In this document: one piece after another, positions 37,201 to 47,258 of the stretch
Layout: each line of letters begins with the position of its first letter
Position numbering within the stretch: the first letter of the stretch is position 1
Assembly: GCF_000281045.1 (NCBI RefSeq)
Contig: NW_008246068.1
Span: 394,859 to 458,858, forward strand
Reading direction: 5' to 3'
From: Saprolegnia diclina VS20
Taxonomy: Eukaryota; Oomycota; Saprolegniomycetes; Saprolegniales; Saprolegniaceae
DNA: 64,000 nt
Position numbers and translations under genes: made by a program
The notes under the pieces: model-generated
What the model saw: the letters and a program-made list of their open reading frames with translations, nothing else
Database searches by the model: none
Told to the model about the DNA's origin: nothing

Positions 37201-40200
37201 TCTCGGAGCAGCGCAACACGTACCCCGACCCGAGCACCGGCAGTCGCCTTTTGTTTCCGACGGCGTGGCACTTTCCACTTGTCAACGGGCGTCTCGTCAG
37301 CGTCGAAGTGTCCAACAACCAGCAAGACTATACGTACAGTGGGATCAACTTTATGTACTACGACGATGCCACCGTTGCGGCGGTGACGCCGACGAAGGCA
37401 TTTGCAACCGATGCGATATCTTTCTTTGTCCTTGGCGCCGCCTTTCTCAACACGACCGAGCTCCGGTGCCGCGTCGGACCGACGACCGTCCGCGGCGTCT
37501 TTTTGACACCGAATGTCACGCTGTGCATTGTGACCTCGAGCCTCCTGGAGACGACGCTGCCAATGACGTCGACGACGTCCCCGAACGATCCCGTTCCGAC
37601 GTTTTCAGAGAGCGGGCAATATCTCTTTGTGGAAGTGGCCAACAACGGCGTCGATTTTACAGCCAACCGCGTCGGGTTCGAGTACCTCGGTCGCTGTCCG
37701 ACGGGCGCGTACTGTCCTCCGACATTGCAAGGGCGACAAGTGACGTGCCCCCGCGGCACCTACTGCCCCGGCGTCGGCAATGCCAACTATACGCTCTGCC
37801 CCCGGGGCACATACCAGCCGCTGCTTGGACAATCGAATTGCATTCGGTGCCCCATTGGGTATCATTGCCCTCACATTGGGTTGCATGTGCCCCGGGTATG
37901 CCCCGCCGGCTTTGTGTGCGACGTCACAGGCATCGAAGAAGCCGATCAGCCGTGCCCCGTGGGTCATTTTTGTCTCGAAGGCACGGCAACGACCGCGACG
38001 ACGTGCGGGAACACCGTTGCGTCGCGCAAGCTCGCCGGCGCGTACACTCAGGGCGAGCGCCCGTCAACGCTGCGCAAGGGCCGGCGGGCGACCCCCCAAG
38101 AGCCTGTGCTCGGCGGTCGGAATGCCGGGTGCTGGGACAATAGCACCGCCGACTTTGGTCTGCAGCTGAGCGCCAACCCGAGTCGGTTCTGGATGGAGCT
38201 CCATCAGTTGCCGTTGTCGTCGGACACGACAAGCTTTGTGCCGTTGCGCGGACGCTACTGCATGGACGATGCGTGCTTGAAGGTCCAGAGCCCCCTCTCG
38301 GTGCAGGACACGGTGTTTGACTACGCATCGACGGGGTTTGCTCTCCGACGACCGGTGCCGTGTCCGATGGGCACCTACTGCCACGCCGGTACGGCGGGCA
38401 ACGTCTCGACGATGAAGAACTTCACGATGCCCCAGCCGTGCTTTGAGAGCATGTACTGCCCGGAAGGTAGCGTTGCTCCGGTGGGCCAAGGCAACTGCCC
38501 GACGGGGCACTACTGTCCGTTTGGTGTCAAGCTGCCGTGTCCCGCCGGCACCTACTGCCCAAGCACGGGCAACTACGAACCTCTTCCGTGCCTCCCCGGA
38601 ACGTTCAATGGCATGGTGGGCCAGTCGTCGTGCACGCCGTGTCCCGCGGGCTTCATTTGCCCCGGGTTCAACCGTGTCCAGCCTGTTCTGTGTCCAGCGG
38701 GGTATGTCTGTTCGCGCGACCAGCTCGAATCGCCCAACATACTTTGTCCCCCGGGATACTATTGCCTTCAAGGTCTTTTGACCTCGGACCCGTTCCGGAA
38801 TGACACGACGCTGCGGCCGTACCCGTGTCGGCCCGGCACCTACTGCCTTGGTGGTGTCGTCGCCGACACGGTTGTGACGGGCGATTTCTCGTTCGCTCAA
38901 AACTGCACGGCGGGTTTCTACTGCGAACTCGCGTCCGTGTCGCCCAAGGGCATGGGCATGTGCCCCCCGGGCTTCATGTGCCCCGAGGGCACGGCCGCGC
39001 CGATTCCGACGCCGCTCGGGACGTACGCGCAGCGCAGCGGCACGGTGCAAGCCGCGCAGTGTGCACCGGGGTACTATGCCCCGACGATCGAGACCTCCGA
39101 GTGCTACCCGTGTCCGCCAGGCACGACATGCCAAGACGACGGCATGAGTGTGGCCGTCTTGTGTCCCCCGGGTGCGTATGCGCTGTCGATAGCCTCTTTG
39201 CTGATGGGCAGGCCGTAGGCTCGTACCGCAGTACGCTGGAGATTGACGGTATCGCTTGTATCCCGTGTCCCCAGGGCACGTGGTCCAAGAACTGGGGTCT
39301 CCGCGACGTGACCGAGTGCATGCTCTGCCCGCCCGGCACAGTGTGCGCGACGGACGGTATGACAAATCCGTGCAGCAACAGCGACCTTCCGCTGCCGTAT
39401 GTACCAACGAACGCGGACGAGTCCATGGAGCAGTGTCTCGGGAAGGGGCGCGCCTACTTCTTTGGCGTGCTCCTTGAGCCATGGATTGACGGCAACGGCG
39501 TCGGACCGCACTTTCTACCTCATATCTCGGGGCAGTGCTATTACAACCCACAGCCGTATGGAAGCCCCGTGTACCGTCGGTTCACCGAGTACTTTGGTCC
39601 ACTCTACGACATCACCAATGGCATTCCGAGCCAAGGGTATGGCGACGCGACGCAGGCGCCGGGCCCGAGTTACTTTGACCGCGGGTCGCTCTACATGGAT
39701 CTCACGTACTCGACGGTCTTTGACTTGCAGCGGAACTGCACCCGCGGCTTCTTCTTCAAGGACGCGTGGTTCCCCGGCACGTGCGAAGCCGACTTGATTT
39801 GCTACTCGACCAAAATCGCGCAGGCACTCATTTGCCCCGAGGGCTTCATCTGCGACGAAGCGACGACCGATGGCTCGTCGTTGAGCACGCCGTGTGCACC
39901 GGGGTACGTCTGTGCGTTTGGGTCGACGCCCGACACGTACCTCGAGTCGCCGCAAGGCCAGTACAGCAAGCTCTGTCCACGGTCGTATTTTTGTCTGGAG
40001 GGCACAGGCGAGGGCCTCATGAAGCAGGACCCGTGCCCGCCCAACTATTTTTGCCCCACGGGGACTGTCGACCCGTGGCACGGCCTGGTCGCCAACGACG
40101 CCTTGCGCCGGGGCCTCTCGTCGGCGTCGGCAAATCCCTACACGAGCACCGAGAGTATCGAGTACCTCGACGAAGGCGACGTCCGTGGCTTCTCGGCCCA

Positions 40201-43200
40201 CGACCTGCGCTGCCTCCTTGCCATCGACCCCGAGCTCCAAGAGACATACCACTTGGTCAATAGCGTCGTGTACAACACGGCCATCGAGAACGACCTCGCG
40301 TGCGCGCGCGACCACAAGTGGCGCCATGTGGTCAATGCGATCACGCGGGGCGAGTGCAACTGCACGCACCAAGTCGTGCTGACGCTGGACCTTTACAAGG
40401 TCTTTAGCTGCACCCCGCCCACGTGCGCCCTGCGCTCACTGCAGCTTGTGCTTGGCGCGACGTCGGCGTGGGGCGTCACCTTTCCATTTGCCCCGACTGC
40501 CGTGTATTCGTCGTACGCGGCGCTGGCCGCCGATGCAACAGCCGAGTACGCCGCCAAGACGCAGCTGTCGATGCGAGCACCAGTGAGCGACATCCTCTAC
40601 GATACGTACATGGCGGTGCAGCGGATTGCAGCGTTGGGCGCGTCGACGCCGACGGTGTTCAATGTCGACGGCAGCGGGAACGTCCTTCGTCCCGACTACT
40701 GCGAGTGCCAGCGCCTCCTCAAGTGTCCAAATGGAACAACGTCGCCGTTGGCGTCGGACGACATATTCGACTGCGTCAAGACGGGCGTTATTCTGCAGCG
40801 AATCGACTTGATTCCGCCGGGCCACCCGCGCCAGCTCAACGGTACTTGTCGCGTCATTACATCTCTTCATGAGGACCGTAGGGACGGACTACACGGTGCT
40901 CTCGGGCACTGGTGACCCGATCAGCACGCTGCAACTTGAGCCATACGAAGTGGCCATCGTGACCATCAACGCTACGGGCATGGACCCAAACATGACGTAC
41001 AACGACCACTACCGCTTCTCGGTGTATAAGAACTGCAAGCCGTGTCCGCCCAACTACAGCTGCAACTTGTACGCGATCCCGCCAGCGTGCACGTACCCCG
41101 GCGGTGCCAACACGACGGGCATGGCGCTCTACACGCAGTGTTTGGCGTCGGCGTCAACCGATGTCTGCGACGCGATTCCCTTCTTTTGCGAGATGCGGAG
41201 CAAGGTGAATGCGGACGGGACGCTGCGGACGACACCTGGCTGCTGCGCGTGCGAGCACGAAGAACTGCCCGTCTTCTTCCGCACCAACACGCCCGTGCTC
41301 GGGTTTCCCGACGACAAGCACGGCATGGTTCAGTTTACGATCTCGGCGGTCGCCCAAGTCGACGTGACGATCGTCGCCGAGCTCTTCCACGGTCTGTACT
41401 ACCGCAGCTTTGCAAGCGCGTTTGCAACGGCGAATGTCCAGCTCAGCGTCTTTACTCCGTCGCGTGCTTACTACACGCCGACGACGCCGACGTCCAATGC
41501 ATTCTTGCCGGTGTTACAATCGTCGGATTTCACGTCGCTCGCGCTGCCGCTCAACTTGCCCATGTCCCGCGTGCGCATTCCCGGGTCGCTTGGCTTCCAG
41601 ACGCAGCTCGAGACGTCGCTCTTCATTGACCGGGTCGCGGATGTGTTTGTCGGCGACCCGACGCTGCCGTCGTCGGTTGGGTTTACGCGCATCAGTGGCG
41701 AGCAGGCGCTGCTCGGCACCGTCCCGAATGCGTCGACCCAAGTGCTGCCGACCGACCTTTTTGGCAACCAGATCGTCCCCGACCCGCTCAACGACGTTGC
41801 GTACTCGTCGCGCTGGTGGCTTGACACGCAGCCCGGTGGGTTGGACGCGATTGCGCTGCCGTACTTGCCGTACTTTAGCGCCTGCGCCGGCTACGACTCG
41901 CACATGTCGTTGGCCAAGCTTCTCGAGACGCATCCAGACTGCGTCGAGGTCGACTACAACGTCACACGGCCCGTTGACGAGCTGCTGTGGCGCAAGAAGA
42001 CGGTGCCGCTCGCCGATACATGCGCCTTGCCGACGACCGGTATCGAGCTCCAGTGCGTCTACGAAGAAGACCTCGAGGGCGGCACGGACCAGCCGCGGTG
42101 GTACGAAGCGGACCCTGGCACTACGCTCTTTTGGCTGACACGGTACCCAATCGCCGCGTCCGACTTTGTGGGCAATGCGTCGAGCACAAACCCCATCTAC
42201 TGGGGCGAGACCGACGTCATCACAAACCTTCTCGGGTCGTCCGACCTCGTCGGTGTTGCCTGTACGTGCGTTCATTCGTGCATATACATTTTCACAAAAG
42301 AGACGTGTAGTGGGCCCCACGACGCAAGGGTACTCGATGGTGATGGCGAAGACTGTGGCGCTCAGCATCAACTATTACCAAATCACCGAAGGGCAAAAGA
42401 TCCTCGTCAACGCCCAGATTGACCTGACCGACCAGTGCGTCGTGTCCAAAGCCCCCCAGGACGTGGCCGACGCCGCCGTCAACGGTACGACCCAATGGGG
42501 AGATCCCACTTCACACGAATCTAGGCATTTACCCGTGTGTGACCAACGTCGTCACGGGCGGCTTGCTCTCGAAAGCCTACTCGCTCCAAGTGAGCTTTCA
42601 AGCGCTTGGGTGGTACGACCTCATGAACCAGTTCCGGTTCTCGATCCGCGTCTACCTCATGCTCTTTGGCGCGATCGGGGTCGGCATGGTCGCGCAAGGC
42701 GTACGTCGTCGTCGTCGCGTCTCCAAAAATGCTCACCCTGTTCGTGATCCTAGTATATCGTCTATTTGATCAACCGCATCTTTACCAAGATGCGCCACCC
42801 GCCACCGTTCCGCCTTCGGGAATTTCTCAAAGCCACAGCACCCCAGCCGGCGTTCGGGACGCTCCTCGCTGTCGTGCCCATCATGTGCGTGACGATTGCG
42901 ATCTATGGCTGGTGGAACGTTCTCAAGTCGAAAGCACCGACGCTCAACCCGAGCGCCTACTCGTTCGAAGGCGTCTCGGGCGACTGGCTGTACATTGCGG
43001 CCTTGGACGCTGCGCACGTCAAGGCGTTCAAAGCCGGTCGTGTCGGTGTCTCGCTACTGGGCTTTGGCATGTATCTGCTCCTCCTTGGCATGAAGTACAT
43101 GATCCCCGACGACATGGACCAGCAGAGCGAAGACAACTTGATGAACCAGTCGTCGCTGCAAGAGCCCACCGACCCGTTTGAGCTCCCGATCCCGAAAGAG

Positions 43201-46189
43201 ACCGAGGATGACAAGCTCCATGCGTCCGAAGACGCCAAGGAGACGAGCACGTACTGGAACCCGCGCGCGTGGAAGCGGGCCAACATGATCTTTGCGTCGT
43301 GCGTGACCGTGCTCACCCAAGTGGCCATCATCGAATTCTCGTATTCGACGTCGTTTACGGACCATTCATTCCGGTACTGGACGCTCTACAAGCTGCTCGA
43401 GCACGTCTACGACGCGTACATCGGTGGTGCACTCGGGGACACGCTTCTCTGCTTACCCCACGCGATCCTCATCGGGATCACGGAACTGATCATCACGCTG
43501 GCGGCGCCCGACTTCTACGCGTGCCTCATGGGTCTTTTCGCGATGCAGTGCTATATGATCATGGAGCGGCTCTTTGTCAACCCGTGGATTGAGGACATCA
43601 ACCGGCTCATGCCCAAGTGGAAGCTGCAGTTCCACCGCACGTTTCGCAAGAAGCGCCGGCGCACACGCGAGCAAAAAGCCAAGGAGGAGGCCGAGTGGCG
43701 TGCGCTGTGCCAAGAAATCGACGAAGCTGGCGCCGGTGTCGAAGTCATTTGCACCGCGTTCATCGACACGTCGCTCGGCGCCGCGTCCATGTACCTTGCA
43801 CCGCTCGTCATGGGGCTCATCTACCTCTTCAACGTCGAGGCGCAAATCGCAACCTTGTACGAGATCCTCGAGAACGATCTGATGTACTACATCCTCTTCG
43901 CGGTCGTGACGATTCCGTTCGTGAGCGTCCTCGATGTCGTGCTCTGGAACACACAAGAGCTCGTGCATGGATGGAAGGCGTACGAGTACGCCACGTACCA
44001 ACGCCACCGGTTCAGCATCCGAAAAGAGCGCTGGATTCTCAACGCGAAATTTCGCGACAAGTCGCTCGAAGAAGGCTTGCAGGACGTCGACATCCTCTGC
44101 TTCTCGTCGCAGTACTACTTTCTCATTGTCATTTACGCGTCCGGCCTTGTCTACCTCATGTTTGGCCTCTCGATCTTCCTCCGGCAAAGCTACAACCCGC
44201 TCGGCGACGTCATGATGCCTGTGATCCTCGTCTTGATCTTTGCATTTTGCACGGCCGTCACGCGCGTCTGCCTCTACATTGGTCGCAAGGCCAAGATCTG
44301 GGTCCCAAAGGGCCTCCGCGGCTCGATTGACGACGAAATTGCTGCGAAATTGGCCGTCGGCGCCGGTCGCCAAGAAGACTTGGAGATGGAGCGCATGGAG
44401 ATGGCGGCGCTCAACTCGGAGCGGTTCCGACACCGCTTTATGGAGCGCAACCGGCCGTGGATTCTGCAGCACATGGTCGAGCTCTTCACGCCTCGGACGC
44501 TGCAGATGCCCGGGCCGCTCCACGACGGCAAGCCCAATATTGAGTACATTCGCGACATCTACAACGAGCTGCTCAACATTGGCGAGGGCCGGCGCTTGGC
44601 GGGCGACGACCCCAACATCTCGTCCGACGACGAAGACGACCTCTTCAAGATGCGCCAAAACTGGTCCAACATTCCAGTCGACGGCGCCTCGAAAGACCTT
44701 GCGCTCTACTGGCTCGCAAAAGCCCGCAAGCGCATGGCGTTTGGGAAGCTCATTGCCGGCATTTTGCTGCAGCACAAGCAAGACGCGTGCGCGCTGTGTC
44801 TCAAGTCGGTCGCTGGCGGCTACACCATGACCGTCGACATTGCAACGCCGGATGGAAAGGAGCAAGACCGCGCTGGCCTCGACCGGCTCATCCGCGGGTT
44901 CGAAGCCAAGTACGGCGAGCGCGAAGCCGACTCGGATCTTTGGAAGGCGTACTTTCGGCAGCACGCCGTCTTTATCACGCTCTGCAACGTCTGCGTCTCG
45001 GTGCTCGAGCAAAAGCGGCTTGCGCGCATCGTTGCAGTGCCTCCGTACGTAAGTTGGCATCTGGCCTTTCTGAGTTTGCACTTGTAGGCGCCAAACGCGC
45101 GCCGAAGACTTGAGCTCGGACGACGACGACGAAGGTATTGACGTGGTCTTTGAGCCCATGGTCGTCTCGCGCACGTCGAGCGAAGGACGCGTCATGTCCA
45201 AGTGGCTCCAAGCAGCGCGGAAGCGGCTCGGCGGTGTCTTCCCAAGAGACTCGGCGCGGGCGGAAATGGAAGCGTATGCAGAGAAGATGCGCGCGGCAAA
45301 GGCCCGCAAGACCAAGAAGAAGCGCGTCGACTCGGACGACGAAGACCCGAGCGTGCACTGGAAGGTCTCGCTCACGGAAGCGTCGCGCGCGCTCCTCTTG
45401 AAATGGACGTGGCAAGCGCGGGACAAGCAGTTTGCCGCATTTCGCGCCAAAGCGTCGAGTCTCCGGTCGCAAATCGAGGCGACAGCGCACAAGATGCACG
45501 AAGTCGACGATTGGTTTTACTCGAAAGAGCTACGTCTCGAAGGCGCGTCGCTCGAGGCCAATGGCAAGCAGCTCCTCGAAGACCAGCTCGCGCTCGAAGG
45601 CGACGCGCAAACCAAGAGCCGCACGGCCACGCAAGAGCTCGATGCGTACGTGACGGAGAAGCGCGCGGCGATGGCCAAGGAGATCGACACGTTCAACTTG
45701 ATGCTCGAGAAGGAGCTCGTGAGTGCAAAGACGAGCAGCGCCGCAAAAGAAGTCGAGCTTGCCGAGGCCAAGCGCGCCAAGGAAGTCGAGTTTCTCGAGC
45801 TCCAAAAGCAAGCCAAAATCGACAACAATGGCAAAGTGCCGCCGATGCTCCTCAACGAACACCGCGCGTACCTCGCCAAGATGGACGACGACCGGTACAA
45901 AGCCCGCGACGACATTGAGAGCGCGGCGGCCGAGAAGGCCAAGCAGAAGCAAGATGCGTTCGACCGCAAGATCGCGCTCAGCGAACAAGGCATTCTTAAC
46001 CGCAGCGCCCTCCACGCCCACCGACTGCTCGCGATCCGAAAGGAGATGATGACGTCGCTGCGGATGCAAGAGAAAACGTGGCAGAACAAGGCGACGAGCT
46101 GGCTCGAAAAGGCCACGCGCAAAGTCGCCGTCAAGGAGCAAGAGGACGCGGCGAATGCCCTCGCGGCCAAGAAGCGCAAGAAGGCCTAA
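7207..46189 (+). CDS. Giant TIG-repeat transmembrane protein, 12,841 aa
   Basis: Eleven exons: 7207-7535, 7586-8330, 8382-12839, 12883-13744, 13786-39171, 39219-40841, 40882-42261, 42311-42484, 42525-42700, 42754-45044, 45088-46189. Total 38,526 nt, all phases consistent. Order: signal peptide (MRVLLGLVWLVSTACAEA), two LamG-like domains (~35-480), a cadherin-like stretch (~540-690), then ~66 TIG/IPT domains (each ~88 residues with a CxFG...CxxP cysteine pair and a C-terminal NGxDF word). These are interrupted by three blocks of a 90-residue repeat. A GCC2/GCC3 Cys-rich region (~10,100-10,650), a further Cys-containing ectodomain, about ten membrane segments (~11,690-12,225) and a coiled-coil cytoplasmic tail follow. 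The layout implies a very long cell-surface adhesin or receptor; ligand and role are unknown. Introns are 40-53 nt. The splice model could be wrong at single junctions, notably 39172-39218 and 42262-42310. Confidence 0.85.
7300..8600 (+). other. Two LamG/concanavalin-like domains at the N-terminus of the giant protein
   Basis: Each unit shows the laminin-G-like pattern. The first has VTIGAWVYVPEYT, then WTFVAAVYNERNASVVLYVD and a closing GFIKHAFVYNVAL. The second has TLSLWLTIDF, WGHLALAYSDASLYFYLNG, then GAMDEIQLWSTAI and GLVGYWDLDG. Such domains usually bind sugars or extracellular-matrix ligands. Two introns (7536-7585 and 8331-8381) cut them. They mark the membrane-distal tip of the ectodomain. 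Confidence 0.7.
9424..24330 (+). repeat. TIG/IPT array 1, about 56 tandem domains
   Basis: From about residue 705 to 5,645 the protein repeats a ~264-bp unit. Each unit has a start like VTSVSPxxGPxxGG, a middle CxFG, a late CxxP and an end like SxNGxDF...F-Y. Counting the P-x-x-G-P-x-x-G-G starts gives 56 units, among them 9424 (ASIFPTQG), 14060 (TAMAPASG), 19590-19640 (VTVAPAFG) and 24150 (TSVFPARG). Copies are well diverged at both protein and DNA level, so the array is old rather than freshly amplified. TIG domains are Ig-like folds found in plexins, Met and fibrocystin-type proteins. Confidence 0.85.
24340..24620 (+). repeat. Linker micro-repeat 1 (VQ-V-TTSA, ~16 residues)
   Basis: Between the split TIG domain and the first 90-residue repeat the protein shows about six short units: IQQVQIQGPPLAP, TVQVVTTTAAPATN, EVQVVTTSAWANG, PQVQAIAATLPAAQ, then MEVYEITTSSAYQ, TVQMLTFTTTPILP and EVHTVMTT. 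The pattern is (E/T)VQ-x-V/I-T-T-S/T-A plus a proline-containing turn. It recurs at the start of the other two inserted blocks and inside block A (25805-25915). Confidence 0.7.
24626..29110 (+). repeat. 90-residue repeat block A, 14 copies
   Basis: Copies begin near 24626, 24937, 25246, 25558, 25936, 26255, 26537, 26848, 27131, 27418, 27953, 28261, 28558 and 28840. The consensus is G(T/S)F-x-L-x-(Y/F)-x-G-x-x-T, then an A-S-A-x-x-V-Q-x-A-L-x-x-L segment, then V-x-V-x-R, W-x-I-T-F and PLL. It ends with a G-T-x-A-S-V-x-V strand. The unit differs from TIG: it lacks the cysteine pair. From memory, similar repeats occur in long adhesin-like proteins of bacteria such as planctomycetes; this was not searched. 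The tenth copy carries an extra ~80-residue insertion. Confidence 0.75.
29110..29990 (+). repeat. TIG array 2, about 3 domains plus a split C-terminal half
   Basis: This stretch starts with LQVSLNGQDWTRDIVAYRY, the expected C-terminal half of a TIG domain that has no N-terminal half directly before it. Full units begin at about 29206 (TYPTSGPLTGG) and 29485 (VFPTSVPVLGG). A third unit at 29806 (SLSPPRGPLTGG) is cut after CRTPPHVP. Confidence 0.7.
30000..31600 (+). repeat. 90-residue repeat block B, 5 copies with VQ linker
   Basis: It opens with the linker words YQLQVTSSTLLP and EVQVVTTSAASG. Repeat starts lie near 30076, 30487, 30770, 31040 and 31313. A second linker (EVQQLSLSQPLIL, EVQLLQVEWAA, YEIQSISITAS) separates copies 1 and 2 at 30360-30480. 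The copies are of the same family as block A. Confidence 0.72.
31600..32400 (+). repeat. TIG array 3, about 3 domains plus a split C-terminal half
   Basis: TSLSLAMNGADFADTG followed by FQYH at 31612-31677 is again an orphan TIG C-terminal half. Full units start at about 31690 (ITPVFGPVDGG) and 31972 (ITPTHGPITGG). The third, near 32233 (IAPAWGAAIGG), breaks after QCAPPRFDP. Confidence 0.7.
32400..36360 (+). repeat. 90-residue repeat block C, 12 copies with VQ linker
   Basis: A long linker of VQ-type units runs from 32405 to 32780 (QVQSISTSASGYLP, DVQEVVVSAAPN, EVQSITTSVAVL, EIRTISTRMTP, EVKTLQTTATATN, EVQQVVVSVDT). Repeats then begin near 32790, 33076, 33361, 33678, 33987, 34302, 34541, 34826, 35143, 35436, 35759 and 36048. 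The last copy carries a Cys-containing insert (SCIDGATTESASC). Confidence 0.73.
36360..37690 (+). repeat. TIG array 4, 4 domains plus a split C-terminal half
   Basis: The array begins with the orphan half VPVTVSSNGQDYSSPAVVYQ. Four units follow at about 36466 (LAPTHGPATGG), 36748 (VTPTSGPVTGN), 37003 (IFPVFGPAVAAG) and 37381 (VTPTKAFATDA). The final domain runs directly into the cysteine-rich region. Confidence 0.72.
37695..39390 (+). other. GCC2/GCC3 (ephrin-receptor-like) cysteine-rich region
   Basis: Repeated CPxGxYC / CPxGFxC words appear (CPTGAYCPP, CPRGTYCPG, CPIGYHCPH, CPAGFVCD, CPVGHFCLEG, later CPAGTYCPST and CPPGYYCLQ). An insert of about 100 residues at 38040-38340 (KLAGAYTQGERP to GFALRRPVPC) separates two runs. 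The intron at 39172-39218 restores a CPPGSYRST motif. Similar cysteine-rich runs lie membrane-proximal in large protist surface proteins. Confidence 0.8.
42640..44290 (+). other. Polytopic membrane domain of the giant protein (about 10 TM segments)
   Basis: Hydrophobic segments are readable at about 42650-42780 (VYLMLFGAIGVGMVAQ), 42858 (LLAVVPIMCVTIAIYGWW), 43045 (VGVSLLGFGMYLLLLGMKY), 43285 (MIFASCVTVLTQVAII) and 43460-43575 (two). More lie at 43785 (MYLAPLVMGLIYLFN), 43885 (YYILFAVVTIPFVSVLDVVL), 44113 and 44215. A basic loop (FRKKRRRTREQKAKEE) lies between segments. The multi-pass layout is unlike a simple single-pass adhesin and suggests a receptor or channel-like module. Confidence 0.75.
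45088..46189 (+). other. Coiled-coil cytoplasmic tail of the giant protein
   Basis: The last exon encodes an acidic patch (SSDDDDEGIDV), a basic segment, a second acidic patch (DSDDEDPS), then ~270 residues of nearly continuous charged helix rich in Ala, Glu and Lys. It ends AAKKRKKA. The preceding intron (45045-45087, donor GTACGT) is needed to keep frame. Such a tail could anchor to the cytoskeleton; this is inference. Confidence 0.75.
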
Positions 46190-46315
46190 ACCTGATTCGA
46201 TTTACATATGTTGTATCGAGCTATCGACTTGGTATCAACTTAATACAGTATGCTCCAACGCGAACACGAGACGACGGATGCGAGCTTGGTTGCGGTTGCG
46301 AGTATTACATTTCGA

Positions 46316-47002
46316 TTAACTAAACGTGTGGCCATCAAAGTCGTCCGAGTCGGACGAGAAAAGACTGGCATTCGACTGACTACCAGACGTCGGGCTCGTC
46401 GCGTCGCTTCGGTTGAGGAGCGCGAGGAGGCCATGTATCTGTTTTTTGTAATCGAGGCAGCAGCAGTATTCGGGCGAGATGGCTTGGCACGGCTGCGGCG
46501 TCAAGAGCCGCTCTGGCGTCAAGCACGAGAGGTCCAAGCGTCGCCGGCAGTGGCCGTCGGCAGCGAATTGCGGCAAGCGCAAGCAGCGCTGGCACAGCTT
46601 CCAGTCGTTGTACTGCGGTGGGCATCGCCGCAGTGTCTTGCAGCCACGCGGCATGTACCGCTGACATTGGTAGCACGTGTTCTTGCGCACGCACGTCGCG
46701 ACAAGCAGCCGCCGGTTCGTGCTGGGCTTGATGCGCGTCGGCGACACCTTGAGCTGCGAGCGGAGCACGCGATCCCACAGCGACGCGTCCATGAGGTGAT
46801 AGAGATACCGGCAGCTGCTCGAGAGCGACAAGAGCTCGCTCGCGTCGAGAAACTCGGCGATCGCGACGAGGATCTCGCTCGCGGTCGTGAGCAGGCGCGA
46901 CGCCCATATGTGGCTATGGACGCTCGGCTCGGCGACGACAATGAAGGTGCTGTAGGCGCGCGTGACCTTCCCGGCGCCGTCGGGCGGTCCCCGTCGTTTC
47001 AT
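46316..47002 (-). CDS. F-box protein with CxxC zinc-binding-like segment
   Basis: A single exon of 228 residues. Residues ~40-85 (SEILVAIAEFLDASELLSLS, then SCRYLYHLMDASLWDRVL) fit an F-box, which docks to Skp1 in SCF ubiquitin ligases. Residues ~105-165 contain paired cysteines (CVRKNTCYQCQRYMPRGC, LCQRCL) that could bind zinc. The C-terminus is Ser/Asp-rich. The start ATG at 47000-47002 is the first in frame; CCAATCA sits 50 bp upstream at 47051-47057. It converges with the giant gene (126 bp between stops) and diverges from the WD40 gene. Substrates are unknown. Confidence 0.75.
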   Translation of the reverse strand: MKRRGPPDGAGKVTRAYSTFIVVAEPSVHSHIWASRLLTTASEILVAIAEFLDASELLSLSSSCRYLYHLMDASLWDRVLRSQLKVSPTRIKPSTNRRLLVATCVRKNTCYQCQRYMPRGCKTLRRCPPQYNDWKLCQRCLRLPQFAADGHCRRRLDLSCLTPERLLTPQPCQAISPEYCCCLDYKKQIHGLLALLNRSDATSPTSGSQSNASLFSSDSDDFDGHTFS

Positions 47003-47258
47003 GCGCAGCAAAATAAGAAATCCACGTTCGATTGAATGCTGGAAATCGGACCAATCAGCGACGCGCTGAGCTGGAACCCAGTGGAACGCAATGTTTTAAA
47101 ATGTGTTGAAATCCGCCGTCGTTTTATAGCATCTCCGATCGCTTTAGACTACATTTTGCTATGCAACGGGCCAGAAGGGACAATTAAAATACAATAAAAT
47201 GCCGCGCTAGATCGCAGGGGTGTGTCACGTCGGCGACCGGCGAAGACAAGACAAGACG
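47003..47258. promoter_or_regulatory. Bidirectional promoter region, F-box / WD40 pair
   Basis: These 256 bp separate two divergent starts. They contain CCAATCA at 47051-47057 and an AT-rich part around 47090-47205 (for example TTTTAAAATGTG and TTAAAATACAATAAAATG). No other gene is seen. Confidence 0.4.

Noticed and set aside
37695-39390. Separate cysteine-rich secreted gene
   Set aside because: The frame is continuous with the upstream TIG domain (same exon) and continues by splicing into the membrane region.
45049-45087. Giant gene ending at the TAG at 45085 and a separate coiled-coil gene starting near 45110
   Set aside because: The downstream frame has no ATG near its beginning, and a donor GTACGT at 45045 with the acceptor at 45087 restores frame exactly; total coding length is then divisible by three.
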